This document shows positions 60,294 through 64,000 of a DNA stretch of 64,000 nucleotides, piece by piece. The translations under genes and the position numbers were made by a program. How positions within the stretch are numbered: position 1 is the first letter of the stretch; each line of letters opens with the position of its first letter. The stretch covers positions 1 to 64,000 of the forward strand of contig NZ_FQVT01000011.1 of the NCBI RefSeq assembly GCF_900129445.1. Direction: 5' to 3'. Below the pieces are notes generated by a model. It made no database searches. It saw only the letters and a list, made by a program, of their open reading frames with translations, and was not told the origin of the DNA. The DNA comes from Salegentibacter echinorum (lineage in GTDB: Bacteria; Bacteroidota; Bacteroidia; Flavobacteriales; Flavobacteriaceae).

Positions 60294-61339
60294 AGATATG
60301 CTTTGTAATAAATGATATAGAAACCGAAAGTTGTGGAACTTCGGTTATGCTCATGACAACTGCTCATAACCGTGGGCACGAAGTTTATGTGATGGGCGTT
60401 GGTGATTTTAATTTTCACCATGATGCTCCAATTAGCATTTATAGCACCCAGGTGCCAAAAAATACCAAAACAAAATCGCCAAAGAAATATTTGGAAGCGC
60501 TGCAAAGTTCTAAAGCCAGGAAACGCAAGATTACTGCAAAAACTTTAGACGTGCTTTTTATAAGAAACAACCCTACGGAAGAAGAATCTGGCCGGGCCTG
60601 GGCAGAACAAGCTGGGGTTGCTTTTGGTAGAATGATGCAGCAACAGGGTGCTTTAGTGCTCAATGACGCTTATGCCCTATCGCACGCATTTATCGATAAA
60701 TTATATTTTGAAGAATTGCCGCAGGAAATTAAACCAAATTCTTTGATCACCCGAAATAAAGAGGATATTATAAAATTTTGGGAAGAAAATAATAAAAAAG
60801 TAGTGTTAAAACCACTGGAAGGTTCTGGCGGACAAAATGTTTTTCTAATTGATGAAAATGAGAAAAACATGAATCAGATTATTGAAACCATTAGTCAGCA
60901 GGGATATGTAATTGCGCAAGAATTCCTGCCGGCAGTAAAAGATGGAGATGTTCGTATTATATTAATGAATGGCCGCGTAATGGTGAAAGATGGAAAACAA
61001 GCCATCATTAGGCGCGTGAGTGGCGAAGGAGAGTTTAGGAGCAATTTTGCACTGGGCGCCACTGCAGATAGCAGTGACCTTACCCCCGCGATGCAACGTA
61101 TTGTTGATCTTACTGCCCCAAAGTTAATTCGTGATGGTTTGTTTTTTGTTGGTCTCGATGTAGTAAAAGACAAGCTTATTGAAATTAATGTGCTTAGTCC
61201 CGGCGGGATGGAACATTTTAAAGATATAGGACTACCAGATTTTACCAACACAGTAATTGAAGCTATAGAAAGGAAAGTAGAATATAAAGAACTATACGGA
61301 AACCAGTTTACCAATCGCGAACTGGCCTGTATGCAATAA
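60290..61339 (+). CDS. glutathione-synthetase-like ATP-grasp ligase
   Basis: 349 residues. It has the GshB layout: N-terminal MKICFVINDIETESCGTSVMLMTTAHNRGHEVYVMGVGDF, then ATP-grasp with KKVVLKPLEGSGGQNVFLID, IAQEFLPAVKDGDVRIILMNGRVM and LIEINVLSPGGMEHF (Mg ligands E and N). The substrate need not be gamma-glutamylcysteine: no gshA is adjacent and the neighbours are a carboxypeptidase-like and an aspartoacylase-like enzyme, so a peptide ligase for another small peptide is possible. Confidence 0.88.
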   Translation: MKICFVINDIETESCGTSVMLMTTAHNRGHEVYVMGVGDFNFHHDAPISIYSTQVPKNTKTKSPKKYLEALQSSKARKRKITAKTLDVLFIRNNPTEEESGRAWAEQAGVAFGRMMQQQGALVLNDAYALSHAFIDKLYFEELPQEIKPNSLITRNKEDIIKFWEENNKKVVLKPLEGSGGQNVFLIDENEKNMNQIIETISQQGYVIAQEFLPAVKDGDVRIILMNGRVMVKDGKQAIIRRVSGEGEFRSNFALGATADSSDLTPAMQRIVDLTAPKLIRDGLFFVGLDVVKDKLIEINVLSPGGMEHFKDIGLPDFTNTVIEAIERKVEYKELYGNQFTNRELACMQ

Positions 61340-61349
61340 AATTATTGAC

Positions 61350-62270
61350 ATGAATAATAAACCAGATCATCATATACCAAGAATAATTGGAAAATACAGC
61401 AGTAATCAAAAAGGTCCGCTGCTTTTTGTCACCGCTGGAATACACGGGAATGAACCCAGTGGAATAAAAGCCCTGGAAGAAGTTTTTAAACAGCTGGAAA
61501 AAATAAAGCCGCAGATTAAAGGCTGTATAGTTGGCGTATCTGGCAATCAAAAAGCGCTTAATCGAAATAAACGTTTTATAGACGAAGATCTTAACAGGGT
61601 ATGGACAGAGGAAAATGTGGAGCAAAAGAAGAGTGAGACCCATGAACAGAAAGAGATGTGGGAAATTATAGATGTTTTAAATCAATTTCCAAAGGAAGAT
61701 TTTACAAAACGCTATTTTTTAGATTGTCACACCACTTCTTCTTCCAGTTTGCCTTATGTTTCTGTGCAGGTAGTGAACGATAATGATTCCTGGGCTCATA
61801 ATTTTCCAACCTATATTGTGCGCGGATTTAGTGACATTATCACAGGTGATATAGACCATTATTTAAGCCGAACCGGAATGACAGGCTTTGTTTTTGAAGC
61901 CGGCCAACACGAGGATAAAGCTTCTACCGAAAATCACGAAGGAGTGATATGGTTGGCGTTAAAAGAAGCTTGCGGACTAGATCTCGAAAAGATTGAAACT
62001 TACCCTGAATGCGTTAATAATTTTGCTGAAAAGAATGCGCCGAAACAAAAGACTTTCGAGTTGAAATATAGACATGGCTTAAAAGATTCAGACACTTTTG
62101 AAATGAAACCGGGTTATAAAAACTTTCAGGAAATTAAGAAGGGGGAATTATTGGCCAAACAAAATGGAGAGCCGGTGAAAAGCGAGTGGAACGCTCGTAT
62201 TTTTATGCCCTTATATCAAGCCCAGGGCAACGACGGATTTTTTATCATTGAAGAAGTAGAAGGAAAATAA
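61350..62270 (+). CDS. succinylglutamate desuccinylase/aspartoacylase family protein
   Basis: 306-residue M14-type zinc hydrolase. GIHGNEPSGIKAL (His and Glu ligands) at ~31-43, NRNKRFIDEDLNRVW with Arg pair at ~72-86, FLDCHTTSSSSLPYVSV (His ligand) at ~127-143 and the catalytic Glu in FVFEAGQHED at ~187-196. The family removes acyl groups from N-acyl amino acids or cuts small peptides. Ten bases after the ATP-grasp gene; the three genes form a compact operon. Confidence 0.9.
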   Translation: MNNKPDHHIPRIIGKYSSNQKGPLLFVTAGIHGNEPSGIKALEEVFKQLEKIKPQIKGCIVGVSGNQKALNRNKRFIDEDLNRVWTEENVEQKKSETHEQKEMWEIIDVLNQFPKEDFTKRYFLDCHTTSSSSLPYVSVQVVNDNDSWAHNFPTYIVRGFSDIITGDIDHYLSRTGMTGFVFEAGQHEDKASTENHEGVIWLALKEACGLDLEKIETYPECVNNFAEKNAPKQKTFELKYRHGLKDSDTFEMKPGYKNFQEIKKGELLAKQNGEPVKSEWNARIFMPLYQAQGNDGFFIIEEVEGK

Positions 62271-62432
62271 AAATAGTAAAAGCAGTTGTCAGTTTTGAGT
62301 TGTCAGTTGTACAAAAATCTGAGAACTCAAAACTGCTCTATTCATGTAAAATCCCGAAAAACAAAAGATGGCAAGTTTCGCAACGATTTCTTAACCAACT
62401 GAAGACCGAGAACCCACAACCCACAACTGATT

Positions 62433-63551
62433 CTACGGTACAATTTCAATACAAACAGGTGTCATAACTTCTACAGGAAGTAAATGAGGTTCCAATTCCC
62501 CCGTTTGTTCATCAATTTTAAATATTGTCACACTATTGCTGTCCTGATTAGCTGCGTATAGGTATTTTCCATTTGGTGAAATTGCAAAATTTCTTGGAGT
62601 TTCTCCTCTGGTAGCGTAATATCCAATTTCATCCAATATACCTGTTTTCTTATTTAGCTTAAAGGCGGCAATGCTGTTATGCCCGCGATTTGAAGCATAT
62701 ATAAAATCCCCGGTAGGATGCAAATGAATATCTGCCGCATAGCTTTCTTTGTTAAAATCTATTGGTAAACTGGAAACAGTTTCGATGATACTCAAATCTC
62801 CATCTTTTTCGACTTTAAAAGAGGTAATTGTAGAATTTAATTCATTAATGGAAAAAGCAAAAGCATGATCTTTTGAGAAAACAAAATGTCTTGGTCCTGC
62901 GCCTTTTTTCAATTCCACAAAAGCATTTTCTTTCGGAGTCAATCTCCCTGTTTCTGAATCAAAGTTATAAATCCATATCTTATCATTTCCAAGATCTGCG
63001 ATATAGGCGGTTTTATTATCTTCAGCAATAGTAACAGAATGCGCGTGTGCCTTTTCCGGATTATCGAGTTCTATTTTTTGCTGTTTCTTAAGCACTCCGT
63101 TTTCACCTCTTTTATACATCATTACTACTCCCCCAACATAATTAGAAACAAAAACATAATTTCCGCTTTGGTCTGTTTCGATGTGGCAGGGAGCAAAGCC
63201 GGCTGTACCAAGCTTCCCAATTTCTTCAAGACTGTTATCTGGATTTCTTTTAAAGGAATAGACGAAACCGGTAGCAGCATCTGAACTTCCCAATTCACTT
63301 ACGGCATAAAGATTTTTCCCGTCTTCGGTAACTTTTACAAAGCTGGGATTTGTGACTTCGGCCGCAGTCTTTAAAGGTGTTAAACTTCCATTCTTAAGAT
63401 TTTGCTTTCCAACAAAAATCCCTTTTGCCTGGCCATCTACATGTCCTTCTTTTTTGGTATAGGTGCCAAAATAAACTATATTTTCAGGCTTTTTAGCTCC
63501 ACAGCCTACTAAGAGTAGTATCATAAAAAATAAAAAAGTAGATCTTAACAT
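62433..63551 (-). CDS. lactonase-family beta-propeller lipoprotein (Pgl-like)
   Basis: 372 residues. Lipobox LLLVGCGA at ~13-20, then seven similar blades (NIVYFGTYTKKEGHVDGQAKGIFVG, SFVKVTEDGKNLYAVSELG, HIETDQSGNYVFVSNYVGG, HSVTIAEDNKTAYIADLGNDK, RHFVFSKDHAFAFSINELN, IHLHPTGDFIYASNRGHNSI, NFAISPNGKYLYAANQDSNSV). This matches the 6-phosphogluconolactonase-like YbhE/Pgl family. Because it is an exported lipoprotein, it acts on some extracytoplasmic lactone or merely has the fold; not the pentose phosphate step. Confidence 0.88.
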   Translation of the reverse strand: MLRSTFLFFMILLLVGCGAKKPENIVYFGTYTKKEGHVDGQAKGIFVGKQNLKNGSLTPLKTAAEVTNPSFVKVTEDGKNLYAVSELGSSDAATGFVYSFKRNPDNSLEEIGKLGTAGFAPCHIETDQSGNYVFVSNYVGGVVMMYKRGENGVLKKQQKIELDNPEKAHAHSVTIAEDNKTAYIADLGNDKIWIYNFDSETGRLTPKENAFVELKKGAGPRHFVFSKDHAFAFSINELNSTITSFKVEKDGDLSIIETVSSLPIDFNKESYAADIHLHPTGDFIYASNRGHNSIAAFKLNKKTGILDEIGYYATRGETPRNFAISPNGKYLYAANQDSNSVTIFKIDEQTGELEPHLLPVEVMTPVCIEIVP

Positions 63552-63601
63552 CGTTCAGTTTTAATTATTCAAAAAAATATTTCAAAAGTAGCGATAGAAA
63601 T

Positions 63602-64000
63602 CTACAGCCATTTCTTACGTTTAAAATAGATTAGCATTAAAATAAAAATAGCGATCATTACACCCCAAAGCACGTAATAGCTGTATTTCCAATGGAGCTC
63701 TGGCATAAATTCAAAATTCATCCCATAAATTCCGGCGATGAACGTTAGAGGAATAAATATGGACGCCATAATCGTTAAAACTTTCATCACCTCGTTCATC
63801 CTGTTACTAATCGTGGTCATGTACATATCCATTAAACCCCAGGTAATTTCGCGATAGAGATCTATATTCTCGGTAATATGAATAATATGGTCGTGCAGAT
63901 CGTTTATGTAATTCCTGGTGCGGGATTGTATCATGGTATTTTCCATTTTTTCCAATCTTGAAATAACTTCTCTAAGCGGAAGTACAGATCTTCTAATTTT
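63602..64000 (-). CDS. corA: CorA-type magnesium/cobalt transporter, 5' part outside window
   Basis: C-terminal 132 codons in view; the frame stays open to the window end (KIRRSVLPLREVISRLEKMENT before residue MIQSRTRNY). Visible are the long stalk helix, membrane helix 1 (VLTIMASIFIPLTFIAGIYGMNF) with the signature GMN, the loop EFMPELHWKYS and helix 2 (YYVLWGVMIAIFILMLIYF), then KRKKWL. Forms a pentameric Mg2+ channel in the inner membrane. Confidence 0.95.
   Translation of the reverse strand, partial: KIRRSVLPLREVISRLEKMENTMIQSRTRNYINDLHDHIIHITENIDLYREITWGLMDMYMTTISNRMNEVMKVLTIMASIFIPLTFIAGIYGMNFEFMPELHWKYSYYVLWGVMIAIFILMLIYFKRKKWL

Noticed and set aside
1-64000. CRISPR array
   Set aside because: No series of regularly spaced direct repeats was seen; the repeats present are dispersed or palindromic.

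Overview
The window is AT-rich DNA from the phylum Bacteroidota, most likely family Flavobacteriaceae (a relative of Gramella, Salegentibacter or Zunongwangia by gene content). Evidence: a SusC/SusD pair, RteC, DUF6520, DUF6495, START-like plus class IV aminotransferase, tryptophan 2,3-dioxygenase, and promoters of the Bacteroidota form TTTG-N19-TAnnTTTG. The genus is inference.

Left accessory part (1-13.8 kb). Positions 1-3.7 kb are the edge of a CTnDOT-like integrative conjugative element: an exported cell-wall amidase (cut by the window edge), a DnaC-like ATPase, a replication-type protein, an excisionase-like HTH protein and RteC. Next come a STAS-like protein, an AraC regulator, a small exported DUF6520 protein and a three-gene minus-strand operon, SusC - SusD - M16 metallopeptidase, which looks like a peptide-uptake locus. 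A 690-base divergent region after SusC contains a strongly nested ~104-nt hairpin.

Central accessory part (13.8-30.7 kb). This is the most unusual region. Four modules (DUF262 + HEPN; ArsR + MerTP + Cys-rich protein; AAA-TOPRIM ATPase; Crp/Fnr + SugE/Gdx efflux) behave like integron gene cassettes. The first bases of each module (GTTATGTGCA, GTTAGCGG, GTTAGGCG, TATGTGC) are the reverse complement of its last bases, and two inter-module sites keep long imperfect palindromes like attC. Every module end is interrupted on the minus strand, at the same point of this short motif, by a group II intron or remnant: A (full-length group IIC with RT), B (group IIC without ORF), C (other class, RT intact) stacked on D (group IIC remnant), and E (remnant of the C family). 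No integrase is visible. Between modules 3 and 4 lie a multi-PAS sensor without ATPase domain, its receiver-only partner and a decayed SRAP gene. The island ends beside a tRNA-Met gene.

Right, chromosomal part (30.7-64 kb). START-like protein and aminotransferase; a thiol-redox group (DoxX, DsrE, TlpA, DsbD); DUF808; an Rrf2 regulator of Fe-S type followed by a cbb3-type oxidase operon (CcoN, a CcoO-cytochrome c fusion, META lipoprotein, two small membrane proteins, truncated haemoglobin); tryptophan dioxygenase; a methyltransferase fragment, aconitase, cupin, DUF488 and hemerythrin genes; the ribosomal operon rpsF-rpsR-rplI; a LytTR regulator; DUF1206, YqaE, galE, MscS; a compact QEGLA protein / ATP-grasp / aspartoacylase operon; a lactonase; and the end of corA. 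The oxygen and NO theme (cbb3 oxidase, haemoglobin, hemerythrin, Rrf2) suggests microaerobic or nitrosative-stress control. Several intergenic spaces hold copies of a ~100-bp dispersed repeat.
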